Source of the DNA: MPNO01 sp965205995
GTDB taxonomy: Bacteria > Pseudomonadota > Alphaproteobacteria > MPNO01
Direction: 5' to 3'
NCBI GenBank assembly: GCA_965205995.1
Contig: OZ242200.1
Span: 1,922,001 to 1,986,000 of the forward strand
Length of the DNA stretch: 64,000 nucleotides
How positions within the stretch are numbered: position 1 is the first letter of the stretch; each line of letters starts with the position of its first letter. Positions 43,894-52,513 of the stretch are shown here, piece after piece. The notes beneath the pieces are model-generated. The model saw nothing but the letters and a program-made list of their open reading frames with translations, was not told the DNA's origin and made no database searches. The translations under genes were made by a program, and so were the position numbers.

Positions 43894-44106
43894 GTGCACG
43901 GCCGACCGGCCGTCGCACGAGCCGCGGGTTGCAGGCGTGGCGAAATCCCTAACCTGCGATGGCGGGAGGTGGGCGGGGTTGTCCTTGAGCCGGCGGGCAG
44001 CAAGTCCGGAGAACGGCTTTTCTCGATCGGGATGGGACGGCCTCAAGGATCTTCGCCGCTCGAAAAACAAGGTCCCAAGTGTTGGAGTCAAACCGCTGGG
44101 CCTTGA
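43894..44106 (+). pseudogene. Tyrosine recombinase (phage-type integrase) remnant
   Basis: Within the 563-bp stretch between the acetolactate-synthase-like gene and the monooxygenase, one short frame reads AGCRRGEIPNLRWREV and then LEPAGSKSGERLF. This is the box I region of tyrosine recombinases (G-x-R-R-x-E-I-x-x-L-R-W-x-x-V), including the first catalytic arginine, followed by the usual S/TK-x-G-x-R strand. The rest of the domain, including the HxxR and Tyr motifs, is absent, and the upstream core-binding domain is unrecognisable. I read it as the decayed trace of an integrated element. I see nothing else in this gap apart from a TATAAT box near its end. Confidence 0.5.
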
Positions 44107-44118
44107 GTGGCTCCTGTA

Positions 44119-44124
44119 TATAAT
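44119..44124 (+). promoter_or_regulatory. Candidate -10 box TATAAT for the monooxygenase gene
   Basis: An exact TATAAT in TGTATATAATTCG, 27 bp before the ATG of the monooxygenase and strikingly AT-rich for this sequence. No good -35 hexamer is found at 16-18 bp, so an activator or chance is possible. Confidence 0.35.
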
Positions 44125-44151
44125 TCGGGCAAATCGGGTCAGGGATTGCGG

Positions 44152-45762
44152 ATGAACAGCGAAATTAAACTCGACGCGCTCATCGTCGGTGCCGGATTTG
44201 CCGGCCTTTACATGCTCCACAAACTACGCGGCATGGGATTCTCGGCCCGGGCGGTCGATGCCGCGTCGGGCGTCGGCGGTACCTGGTACTGGAACCGCTA
44301 TCCCGGCGCCCGCTGCGATGTCGACAGCATGTTTTACTCTTACTCGTTCGACGAAGACCTGGAGCAGGAATGGGAATGGACCGAACGATATCCATCCCAG
44401 CCGGAAATTCTGCGTTACGCAAACCATGTCGCCGACCGGTTCGATCTTTGGCCGGATATCCAATTGGAAACCCGGGTCGTCTCGGCGATATTCGACAAGG
44501 CGGCGGCGAGCTGGCGCGTGGCCACCGAGGCCGGCGATGTCTTCGAAGCACGCTTCTGCATCATGGCCACGGGATGCCTGTCGACCGCCAACATACCTGA
44601 ATTCGACGGAGTCGATGAATTTGACGGCCGGGTATTTCACACCGGCCATTGGCCGCACCGGCCGATCGACTTTACCGGCCGCCGGGTCGGCGTGGTCGGT
44701 ACCGGATCATCCGCCGTGCAGGCCATTCAGGAGATCGCCAAGCAGGCATCTCGCCTCACGGTATTCCAGAGAACTCCTACCTATGTGGTAGAGGCGTTCA
44801 ATCGGCCCCTGGCCCCCGAGGAACAGAGCAATACCAAGGCGAACTATTCGGAAATCAGGGCCGCCGCCAAAAAAACCTTCGGCGGATTTACCACCGTGAT
44901 GAAAGACCGGTCCGCCTTATCGGTGTCGGAAGAGAAATGCCGCCAAGGCCTTGAAGAAGCCTGGCAATCCGGCGGTACTGCCTTTCTGGCCGCGTACAGC
45001 GATTTCGGTTTCAGCGAAGCGGCCAACATGCGGGCCCAGGAGTTTGTCCGCGACAAAATCCGCGAATCCGTGAACGATCCCGATACGGCCGAAAAACTGC
45101 TGCCGCATCATGTCATTGGCTGTAAACGGCTGTCTCTCGGCACCGGTTACTACGCCACCTACAACCGCGCCAATGTCTTACTGGTACAGCTTGGCGAGGG
45201 GGGCGTGGATCGGATAACCGCCGAAGGCCTGGTGACCGAGGGCACCGAATACCGGCTCGACGATTTGGTGCTCGCCACCGGTTTCGACGCCATGACGGGT
45301 GCCTTGTCGCGGATCGATATTCGCGGCCGCGACGGGGTGACCCTGAAAAAGGCCTGGGAAGCCGGACCGCGCAACTATCTTGGCCTCATGATCAACGGCT
45401 TTCCCAATTTCTTCACGATCACCGGGCCCGGCAGCCCATCCGTGTTGTCCAATATGATGCCGACCATCGAACATCACGTGGAATGGATCGCCGATTGCCT
45501 CGGCTATTTGCGCGACCGGGAAATTCGTGAAATGGAGGCCAGCATCGAGGCGCAGGACAGCTGGGTCGAGCATGCGAATGCGATAGCGTCGAAAACCCTC
45601 CGCTATTCCTGCAGCTCCTGGTATCTCGGTGCCAATGTTCCAGGCAAACCGCGCGTCTTCATGCCCTATATCGGCGGCATGCCTTCCTACCGGACAAAAT
45701 GCGCCGCGGTCGCCGAGACCGGCTATGAGGGCTTCGATCTTACGACGGAGACGGTCGTTTGA
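44152..45762 (+). CDS. Flavin-containing monooxygenase, type I Baeyer-Villiger (cyclohexanone monooxygenase-like)
   Basis: A 536-residue FAD- and NADPH-dependent monooxygenase. The FAD Rossmann motif GAGFAG is at residues 13-18 and the NADPH motif GTGSSA at 183-188. Between them FDGRVFHTGHWP (157-168) exactly fits the Baeyer-Villiger fingerprint FxGxxxHxxxWP. GVGGTWYWNRYPGARCDVDS is also typical of cyclohexanone and phenylacetone monooxygenases. Such enzymes turn ketones into esters or lactones. It is convergent with an amidohydrolase. The start ATG follows CAGGGATTGCGG and the preceding region is the integrase scar, so the gene may have arrived with an element. Confidence 0.92.
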   Translation: MNSEIKLDALIVGAGFAGLYMLHKLRGMGFSARAVDAASGVGGTWYWNRYPGARCDVDSMFYSYSFDEDLEQEWEWTERYPSQPEILRYANHVADRFDLWPDIQLETRVVSAIFDKAAASWRVATEAGDVFEARFCIMATGCLSTANIPEFDGVDEFDGRVFHTGHWPHRPIDFTGRRVGVVGTGSSAVQAIQEIAKQASRLTVFQRTPTYVVEAFNRPLAPEEQSNTKANYSEIRAAAKKTFGGFTTVMKDRSALSVSEEKCRQGLEEAWQSGGTAFLAAYSDFGFSEAANMRAQEFVRDKIRESVNDPDTAEKLLPHHVIGCKRLSLGTGYYATYNRANVLLVQLGEGGVDRITAEGLVTEGTEYRLDDLVLATGFDAMTGALSRIDIRGRDGVTLKKAWEAGPRNYLGLMINGFPNFFTITGPGSPSVLSNMMPTIEHHVEWIADCLGYLRDREIREMEASIEAQDSWVEHANAIASKTLRYSCSSWYLGANVPGKPRVFMPYIGGMPSYRTKCAAVAETGYEGFDLTTETVV

Positions 45763-45852
45763 CGCCGCCGCACGGTACATAACCGCCGACGTTGATACGC
45801 ACCTCTGCAAGCCCCGTAAAGGCCGACCGGCTCGATCCGAACCGATGGATTT

Positions 45853-46899
45853 CTAAAGCGCGTAAAGCGCCCGCGGGTTGGCCTCCAGGATCTTCTGGCG
45901 CACATGCGCGGGCACGCGCTCGTCCTGGCGGATGAGCCGGATGGCATCGATCTCGGCCGAAGGGTCGTGGTGACCGTAATCGGTGCCGACAACGAGGTTG
46001 TCCTCGCCGGCGTGCTGCAGGACGTAAGGCAGGTCGTCGGTCACCTCGCAGGCGACATACATGTTGTTCTGGGCCAGCGGGGAATCGAAGAACGTCTTGC
46101 CGGCGCGCCGGAACCGGTCTTCCAGATCGTTCAGCACATAGGGCACCCATTGTGCGCTGGCCTCGATGAACCCCCAGCGCAGGCGCGGGTATTGGGCCGG
46201 GACCGCCTTTTCGATCAGCGAATGCAGCGCGCCCACTATGGTCAGCTTGAACATCGTGAAGGTGGTGTCCTTGACGTAGAAGTCGTGGTGGACGATCGAG
46301 CCGTTGGCCGAGTGGATGCAGATCGGCAGGTCGAGCTCCTGGGCCGCCTCGTAGAGCGGGAAGAAATAGGGGTGGGCCAACGGCAAATCGCATTCCAGCC
46401 CGCGCATGAACACGCCGCAGGCGCCGTGATCCTTGCCGAACTCAAGCTGCGCGCGGATCCCGTGCATGGACTGCAACGCGGGCATGACGACCCAGCGGAG
46501 CCGCCCGCCGCCCTGCGACCAGATGTCGGCCAGCCAGCGGTTATACGCCCCGGCCAGGGCCGCCTCGCTGCGGAACGAGCGCGCGATCGGGCGCAGGAAC
46601 AAGGTCGGGTACAGGACCTGGACGTCGATCCCCAGCGCGTCCATATGGCGTAGCCGGGCCGGGACATCGGACAACTCGCGCGCTTCCCTGGGCGTGTCTA
46701 GACCGATGTTGCGGTCCTTGCCGTGCATCATCCCGTCGACGACCCAGAATTCGCGCATCGGATCGCCGGCGTTGTTCCTGGCCACGTTGCCGAAGGTTTG
46801 CGAGACGATCCCGGGCAAATGCTCCTTGTCGGCCTCGCTCAGATGGGCAAACGTCGCGGTGGTCTCGATCACATGGGCGTCGGCATCGATCGCCGCCAT
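45853..46899 (-). CDS. Amidohydrolase_2 family protein (ACMSD-like)
   Basis: A 348-residue TIM-barrel amidohydrolase. The N-terminal metal motif is AIDADAHVIE; LPICIHSANGSIVHHDFYV carries further ligands, and VGTDYGHHDPSAE the C-terminal Asp. The group covers ACMSD, gamma-resorcylate decarboxylase and many uncharacterised hydrolases. LGIDVQVLYPTLFLRP and PLYEAAQELDLP are family-typical helices. Unlike the paralogue at 16265 it is intact. It is convergent with the monooxygenase and lies 33 bp downstream of the ScfR-like regulator on the same strand, so it may be co-transcribed with it. The substrate is unknown. Confidence 0.87.
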   Translation of the reverse strand: MAAIDADAHVIETTATFAHLSEADKEHLPGIVSQTFGNVARNNAGDPMREFWVVDGMMHGKDRNIGLDTPREARELSDVPARLRHMDALGIDVQVLYPTLFLRPIARSFRSEAALAGAYNRWLADIWSQGGGRLRWVVMPALQSMHGIRAQLEFGKDHGACGVFMRGLECDLPLAHPYFFPLYEAAQELDLPICIHSANGSIVHHDFYVKDTTFTMFKLTIVGALHSLIEKAVPAQYPRLRWGFIEASAQWVPYVLNDLEDRFRRAGKTFFDSPLAQNNMYVACEVTDDLPYVLQHAGEDNLVVGTDYGHHDPSAEIDAIRLIRQDERVPAHVRQKILEANPRALYAL

Positions 46900-46932
46900 G
46901 GAGATGCCTCCCGAATTGTTCCCGGCACCAGT

Positions 46933-48387
46933 CTACGTCGGCGCGAAGGTAAACGGCGTGGTCCGCCGCACGTTTTCGTCGATTTTCAGGCGGTAGTTGA
47001 GTGGCGGGTGGGCCCGCTGCCGGCAGTCGAGGCGCTCGCAGACGCGGCATGCCACACCGATCGGAGTCGCCGCCCGTTCATGTCCGAGATCGAGGCCTTC
47101 CGCGTAGACGAGCTGTCCGGCATCGCGGATGTCGCACCCCAGGCCGATGGCGTATTGCGGCGGCTGTTCCCATGTCCGGGATCCGATCGGGTCGACGGTG
47201 CGGGCGATGGTGAGAAACCGCGAGCCATCGGGCATGGCGGCCAGCTGGGTTCGAATCTGTCCGGGCATGCGAAAGGCGTCATGCACGATCCAGCGCGGAC
47301 AGGTGCCGCCGAACCGGGCGAAGTGGAACCCGCCCCCGCTGAGGCGTTTGGAGACGTTGCCCGCGTTATCGACCCGGATGAAGAAAAACGGGACTCCGCG
47401 CGCACCGGGACGGTCGAGGGTGGTCAAGCGGTGGCAGATCTGCTCGAAGCTGGCGCCGAACCGGCGTTGCAGGATCTCGATGTCGTAACGCAAGGTCTTG
47501 GCTGCGTCGAGGAACCGCCCATAGGGCATGATGACGCAGCCCGCGAGGTAGTTGGCAAGCGCAAGGCGGCAGAGGCGCTCCGCCTCGGGACTTGAGAGCT
47601 CCGCCCGTTCAACATGGCGGTCGAGCAGGTCGCGGCGCGTATTGAGGCCGACCTGGACGGCGAGTTGGAAGCTTCGCGCCGCCGGCGAGAGCAATTCGGA
47701 GAGAAGCACGCGCCGGCGGTGGAAATCGTAGCGGCGCGTGGTCTCCGGCATCACGTCGACCGGGAGCACGCGCACCTCGATTCCGTGACCATCGCGCAGG
47801 TAACCGCCGAGACCGCGAAACACGTCCGTCGGATCCAGATCGGCTTCGATCCACAAATCTTCCGCGCTCGCTTCGATCTCGGGGAAGTGGTTCGATTCCG
47901 ACTGCAGATACTCGCGGACTTCCTCCACGGGAAATACCTGCCCGCCGATCCCATGCGGCGCGTCCCGGCTCGCCACCTGTTCGGCCAGGATCTGGGAATC
48001 CTCGCGCAGTTCACGATAGGACTTGTAGAGCGCAAGTATGGCCTCGGCCACGGTGGGACCGGCTTCGGCGACGGCCCGGATGTCCGCATCCCGTGCCGGG
48101 CGGTCTCCGAACAGCGGGTCGCCGAAAACCTCCCGGAGGCCCGCATAGAGCCTGGCATCGTCGTCTTCGGCGAATTCCTTGAGATCGATATCGAACGTTT
48201 TTCCGAGACGGAACAGGAGTTGAACCGTCACCGGCCGCTGATTGTGTTCGATGAGATTCAAGTAGCTCGGTGAAATCTCGAGCTGTTCCGCCATCTCGCT
48301 CTGCTTGAGGGCGAGATCCTCGCGAAAGCGGCGGATCTTGTGCCCCAGCATGACTTTTCGTTCAACGGATCGGTCGGTCGCCGGCAT
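46933..48387 (-). CDS. XRE-family transcriptional regulator of the ScfR/RamB type
   Basis: A 484-residue regulator: helix-turn-helix at residues about 16-70 (HKIRRFREDLALKQSEMAEQ, SPSYLNLIEHNQRP), a central ImmA/IrrE-like domain without HExxH (SFQLAVQVGLNTRRDLL), and the C-terminal DUF2083 region with GVACRVCERLDCRQRAHPPL. This architecture is that of short-chain fatty acyl regulators and of RamB, which controls isocitrate lyase, malate synthase or methylcitrate genes and is thought to sense acyl-CoA-type metabolites. Here it is divergent from isocitrate lyase across 166 bp of AT-rich DNA that contains a RamB-like box, so control of the glyoxylate shunt is a well-supported inference. Confidence 0.9.
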   Translation of the reverse strand: MPATDRSVERKVMLGHKIRRFREDLALKQSEMAEQLEISPSYLNLIEHNQRPVTVQLLFRLGKTFDIDLKEFAEDDDARLYAGLREVFGDPLFGDRPARDADIRAVAEAGPTVAEAILALYKSYRELREDSQILAEQVASRDAPHGIGGQVFPVEEVREYLQSESNHFPEIEASAEDLWIEADLDPTDVFRGLGGYLRDGHGIEVRVLPVDVMPETTRRYDFHRRRVLLSELLSPAARSFQLAVQVGLNTRRDLLDRHVERAELSSPEAERLCRLALANYLAGCVIMPYGRFLDAAKTLRYDIEILQRRFGASFEQICHRLTTLDRPGARGVPFFFIRVDNAGNVSKRLSGGGFHFARFGGTCPRWIVHDAFRMPGQIRTQLAAMPDGSRFLTIARTVDPIGSRTWEQPPQYAIGLGCDIRDAGQLVYAEGLDLGHERAATPIGVACRVCERLDCRQRAHPPLNYRLKIDENVRRTTPFTFAPT

Positions 48388-48432
48388 CGTCCAAAGTCCA
48401 GGAAATTTTCAATTTTTACACATTCACAAAAC

Positions 48433-48445
48433 TGAAATTTGCAAA
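48433..48445. promoter_or_regulatory. RamB/ScfR-like operator box upstream of isocitrate lyase
   Basis: TGAAATTTGCAAA matches the RamB consensus as I remember it (A[A/G]AACTTTGCAAA) at 11 of 13 positions and includes the palindrome TTTGCAAA in nearly complete form. It lies in the AT-rich region between the divergent regulator (start 48387) and isocitrate lyase (start 48554). A weak promoter candidate, ATGACT-18-TATAGA, follows toward the lyase with its -10 at 48479-48484. Confidence 0.5.
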
Positions 48446-48553
48446 ATTATCTGAATGACTTCTTTTCTTTCAACGAGATATAGACCGTTACGATTTTTGT
48501 CAATTATGTTCCCTCGACGCATCCAATTTGAACTTGAAGCGGAGAACAGACCG

Positions 48554-49852
48554 ATGCAGCGGGAAATGGAGCGACACAACCGGGCGCCGTCCGGCCGCTT
48601 TGCGGGCATTCGTCGGGACTACACGGTCGCCGACGTCGAGCGGCTGTCGGGCAGCATTCGCATCGAGCACACCCTCGCCCGCCAGGGCGCGGAACGGCTT
48701 TGGCAGTTGCTGCAGCATGACGAACCCCTGCGGGCGCTTGGCGCCGTCACCGGCAACCAGGCCATGCAGATGGTGCGGGCCGGTCTCAAGTCCATTTACC
48801 TGTCGGGCTGGCAGGTCGCCGCGGACAACAACAAGGCGGGCTCGATGTATCCCGACCAGAGCCTCTATCCGAGCGACAGCGGACCCGAGCTCGTCCGGCG
48901 CATCAACAACACCCTGCGCCGGGCCGATCAGATCCAGACGCTGGACGGCGAGGGCGGCATCGACTGGTTCGTCCCCATCGTCGCCGACGCCGAGGCGGGG
49001 TTCGGAGGCGTCCTGAACGCGTTCGAAATCACCAAATCCTACATCGAAGCCGGCGCCGCGGGCATCCACATCGAAGACCAGCTCGCTTCCGAGAAGAAGT
49101 GCGGCCATATGGGGGGCAAGGTCCTCATCCCCACCAAGCAACACATCCGCAACCTCCTGGCGGCCCGCCTCGCGGCCGACGTCATGGGGGTACCTACGGT
49201 CATCCTCGCGCGGACCGATGCGGAAAGCGCCAAGCTGATCACCAGCGACGTCGACGAGCGGGACCGTGAGTTCCTCACCGGCGAGCGCACGCCGGAGGGC
49301 TTCTACCGGCTCAAGGAAGGCACCAGCTTCGAGCGCTGCGTCGCCCGCGCCCTGGCATACGCCGAATACGCCGACCTGATCTGGATGGAGACGTCGACGC
49401 CCGATCTGCAACAGGCGCGGCGCTTCGCGGAGGCCGTACACGCGGAATATCCGGACAAGATGCTCTCCTACAACTGTTCGCCCTCTTTCAACTGGCCGGC
49501 CCATCTCGACGTTCCCGCCATGGAACGGTTCCAGCGCGAGCTCGGCGCGATGGGCTACAGGTATCAGTTCGTGACCCTCGCCGGGTTCCACGTCCTCAAC
49601 TACGGCATGTTCGAACTCGCCGGGGCTTACCGGGACCGCGGCATGGCCGGCTACGCCGAGCTTCAGCGCGCCGAGTTCGCGGCGGAGGCCGAGGGATACA
49701 CCGCGACGCGCCACCAGCATGAGGTGGGCACCGGGTATTTCGACGCCGTGGGCGAGGCGATCGGCGGCGGCCAGTCTTCGACCGCGGCGCTTGCGGAGTC
49801 GACCGAGGCCGCCCAATTCGAAACCCCGGCGCCGCCCATGGCGGCCGAATAG
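48554..49852 (+). CDS. aceA: Isocitrate lyase
   Basis: A 432-residue isocitrate lyase, which cleaves isocitrate to glyoxylate and succinate as the first step of the glyoxylate shunt. The catalytic cysteine lies in SEKKCGHMGGKVLIPT, and GNQAMQMVRAGLKSIYLSGW, DQSLYPSDSGPELVRRINN, ADAEAGFGG and YNCSPSFNWPAHL are characteristic. I chose the ATG at 48554, eight bases after GGAGA; an upstream in-frame start at 48455 would overlap the operator. The length is normal for the short bacterial type. Malate synthase G follows after one small gene, completing the shunt. Confidence 0.96.
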   Translation: MQREMERHNRAPSGRFAGIRRDYTVADVERLSGSIRIEHTLARQGAERLWQLLQHDEPLRALGAVTGNQAMQMVRAGLKSIYLSGWQVAADNNKAGSMYPDQSLYPSDSGPELVRRINNTLRRADQIQTLDGEGGIDWFVPIVADAEAGFGGVLNAFEITKSYIEAGAAGIHIEDQLASEKKCGHMGGKVLIPTKQHIRNLLAARLAADVMGVPTVILARTDAESAKLITSDVDERDREFLTGERTPEGFYRLKEGTSFERCVARALAYAEYADLIWMETSTPDLQQARRFAEAVHAEYPDKMLSYNCSPSFNWPAHLDVPAMERFQRELGAMGYRYQFVTLAGFHVLNYGMFELAGAYRDRGMAGYAELQRAEFAAEAEGYTATRHQHEVGTGYFDAVGEAIGGGQSSTAALAESTEAAQFETPAPPMAAE

Positions 49853-49880
49853 CACCCATAGATCGGCGGGAGATTCCAAA

Positions 49881-50114
49881 ATGAAGTCGAAATTCTGGGT
49901 CGTTGGCGGGACCTACACGGACACCAGCTTCAACGAGCTGGTCAGCGGAAGCGAACGCGCGATGGGTCCGTATTCGGATCGCGACGCGGCGCTGGTCGCC
50001 TGGCGCAGGGTAGCGGAGGAGACCCGGAGCGATTTCTACGCTCGCTTCACCGTGGCCGAGGAGCCCGCGCAAAGGAACGCGGGAACGGCCGCCGCGCGCG
50101 ACGGGGCCCGATAG
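49881..50114 (+). CDS. DUF4170 small protein
   Basis: A 77-residue protein of the alphaproteobacterial DUF4170 type: MKSKFWVVGGTYTDTSFNEL, then ERAMGPYSDRDAALVAWRRV. Function is unknown. It lies between isocitrate lyase (28 bp upstream) and malate synthase (27 bp downstream) and is probably in the same transcript. The conserved domain ends near residue 60; the last part (QRNAGTAAARDGAR) is low-complexity. Confidence 0.78.
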   Translation: MKSKFWVVGGTYTDTSFNELVSGSERAMGPYSDRDAALVAWRRVAEETRSDFYARFTVAEEPAQRNAGTAAARDGAR

Positions 50115-50141
50115 ACCGGCACCCCCATCCGGAGCAGGGAA

Positions 50142-52313
50142 ATGGTCGAAAGAACTCGAGTCGGACGAAGCGCGGTTGCCGCCGAGCTGCACGGCTTCGT
50201 CGAGGACGAAGTTCTGCCGGGTCTCGAGCTTGCGAGCGAGGACTTCTGGCGAGACTTCGATGCCCTGCTGCACGATCTGGCGCCGGTGAACCGCGATCTC
50301 CTCGCCCGCCGCGAGGCGCTGCAGGCGGAGATCGACGCATGGCACAAGGCCCGCCGCGGGCAGCCGGTCGATCCGGACACCTATCGGGCGTTCCTCACCG
50401 GTATCGGCTACCTGGTGCCCGAGGGGCCCGATTTCTGCATCGAGACCTCCCATGTCGACGAAGAGATCGCGCATATCGCAGGGCCCCAGCTCGTCGTACC
50501 GGTGACCAATGCCCGCTATGCCCTGAATGCGGCCAATGCGCGCTGGGGCAGCCTCTACGATGCGCTCTATGGAACGGACGCGATTCCGGAGGACGGGTGC
50601 GCAACTCGGGGCGGCGGCTACAACCCGGCGCGCGGCGCGAAGGTCATCGCCTGGACCCGGGGCTTGCTGGACGAGGCGGCGCCGCTGGCCGCCGGCTCGC
50701 ACGGCGATGTCCTCGCCTACCGGGTCGAGGAGGGCGCTCTCGCCGCGGACATGCCCGACGGCGCGACCGGCCTCGCCGATCCCGGCCTCTTCGTTGGCTA
50801 CCGGGGAGACCCGGCGGCGCCCGGGGCCGTGCTGCTGCGCCATAACGGGCTGCATATCGAGATCGCGATAGACCACGCCCATCCGGTCGGCCGGACCGAC
50901 CGGGCGGGGGTGTCGGATGTCGTGCTGGAATCGGCGGTGACGACCATCGTGGATCTGGAGGATTCGATCGCCGCCGTCGATGCCGAAGACAAGGTGCTGG
51001 CCTATCGCAACTGGCTCGGCCTCACCAAGGGCGACCTCGCCGCAAGCTTCGACAAGGATGGCGGGGCGGTCGAGCGCCGGCTCAACCCCGACCGCCGCTA
51101 TACCGGTCCCGGCGGCGGCGAGGTCGTGCTGCCGGGCCGCGCGCTCATGCTCAACCGCAATGTCGGCCACCTGATGACCAACCCGGCGGTGCTGGACGGC
51201 GACGGAAGGGAAGCGCCGGAAGGCATTCTCGACGCGGTGTTCACCTGCCTGATCGCGCTCCACGACCTCAGGGGCAACGGGGTCTACCGCAACAGCCGGG
51301 CCGGCTCCATCTACATCGTCAAGCCGAAGATGCACGGGCCGGAGGAAGTCGCGTTCGCGGACACGCTCTTCGCCCGCGTCGAGGACATGCTGGGGCTTGA
51401 GCGCTACCGGATCAAGATCGGAATCATGGACGAGGAGCGGCGCACCACCGTCAACCTCAAGGAGTGCATCCGGGCCGCGCGCCGGCGGGTGGCCTTCATC
51501 AATACCGGTTTCCTCGACCGCACCGGCGACGAGATCCACACGTCGATAGAAGCCGGCCCGATGATCCGCAAGGCCGACATGAAGGCCGCCCCCTGGCTCG
51601 GCACCTACGAAGACTGGAACGTCGATATCGGCATCGCCTGCGGGCTGCGGGGCCGCGCCCAGATCGGCAAGGGCATGTGGGCCATGCCGGACCTGATGGC
51701 CGACATGCTGGACCGGAAGATCGGCCACCCGATGGCCGGCGCCGATACGGCCTGGGTGCCCTCGCCCACCGCCGCCACGCTGCACGCGACCCACTACCAC
51801 CGCGTCAGGGTCGAGGAGCGTCAGGAAGAAATTGCCGGCCGTGCGCGGGCCGAGCTCGGCGACATCCTGTCGATCCCGGTGGCGACCCGCCCCAACTGGT
51901 CGCCGGACGACATCCGCGCCGAGCTGGAAAACAACGCCCAGGGCATCCTCGGCTATGTCGTGCGCTGGGTCGGTCAGGGCATCGGCTGCTCGAAAGTCCC
52001 GGACATCGACGATATCGGCCTCATGGAGGACCGCGCCACCTGCCGCATCTCCAGCCAGCACATGGCCAACTGGCTGCACCACGGGGTCTGCACCGAGGAC
52101 GAGGTACGGACGACGCTCCGCAAGATGGCCGGGGTGGTGGACCGGCAGAACGCCGGCGACCCGGCCTACACGCCGATGGCGCCCGGCTTCGACGGCCCGG
52201 CCTTCAACGCCGCCTGCGACCTCGTCTTCGAGGGCCGGACGCAGCCCTCCGGCTATACCGAGCCGGTGCTCCATCGCCGGCGCGCCGAGCGGAAGGCCGC
52301 GGACCGGGCCTGA
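50142..52313 (+). CDS. glcB: Malate synthase G
   Basis: A 723-residue malate synthase G, condensing glyoxylate with acetyl-CoA to malate. The N-terminal region has WHKARRGQPVDPDTYRAFLT and FCIETSHVDEEIAHIAGPQL; the catalytic core has VTTIVDLEDSIAAVDAEDK, YIVKPKMHGPEEVAFA, IGIMDEERRTTVNL and FINTGFLDRTGDEIHTS, which include the expected arginine, glutamate and magnesium-binding residues. Length is that of the G isoform, not the A isoform. It completes the shunt with aceA and ends in a convergent arrangement with the RidA-fusion gene; the 200 bp between them holds nothing I recognise. Confidence 0.96.
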   Translation: MVERTRVGRSAVAAELHGFVEDEVLPGLELASEDFWRDFDALLHDLAPVNRDLLARREALQAEIDAWHKARRGQPVDPDTYRAFLTGIGYLVPEGPDFCIETSHVDEEIAHIAGPQLVVPVTNARYALNAANARWGSLYDALYGTDAIPEDGCATRGGGYNPARGAKVIAWTRGLLDEAAPLAAGSHGDVLAYRVEEGALAADMPDGATGLADPGLFVGYRGDPAAPGAVLLRHNGLHIEIAIDHAHPVGRTDRAGVSDVVLESAVTTIVDLEDSIAAVDAEDKVLAYRNWLGLTKGDLAASFDKDGGAVERRLNPDRRYTGPGGGEVVLPGRALMLNRNVGHLMTNPAVLDGDGREAPEGILDAVFTCLIALHDLRGNGVYRNSRAGSIYIVKPKMHGPEEVAFADTLFARVEDMLGLERYRIKIGIMDEERRTTVNLKECIRAARRRVAFINTGFLDRTGDEIHTSIEAGPMIRKADMKAAPWLGTYEDWNVDIGIACGLRGRAQIGKGMWAMPDLMADMLDRKIGHPMAGADTAWVPSPTAATLHATHYHRVRVEERQEEIAGRARAELGDILSIPVATRPNWSPDDIRAELENNAQGILGYVVRWVGQGIGCSKVPDIDDIGLMEDRATCRISSQHMANWLHHGVCTEDEVRTTLRKMAGVVDRQNAGDPAYTPMAPGFDGPAFNAACDLVFEGRTQPSGYTEPVLHRRRAERKAADRA

Positions 52314-52513
52314 CGCCCGAGGAAGAATGTGCGACCGGGCTCAAGGCCGACGATGACGTCCGTGTCGGGCAAATCGCTGTCCGAATTCACCGGACTGCCG
52401 AACGCACCCCGCAGATTCCCCTTCAGTCTATCTCGCCCATCATCGCAGGATCGCGAATGCTTTTGGACGTCCGATACTGCTCGCTTTACCAGTCCGATGA
52501 ATGCGTTTTGCGC

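Noticed and set aside
43100..44155. Forward 351-codon frame over the acetolactate-synthase-like gene and the following gap
   Set aside because: Most of it is antisense to a well-supported gene, and the unique part shows no coherent domain; the integrase trace is in another frame.
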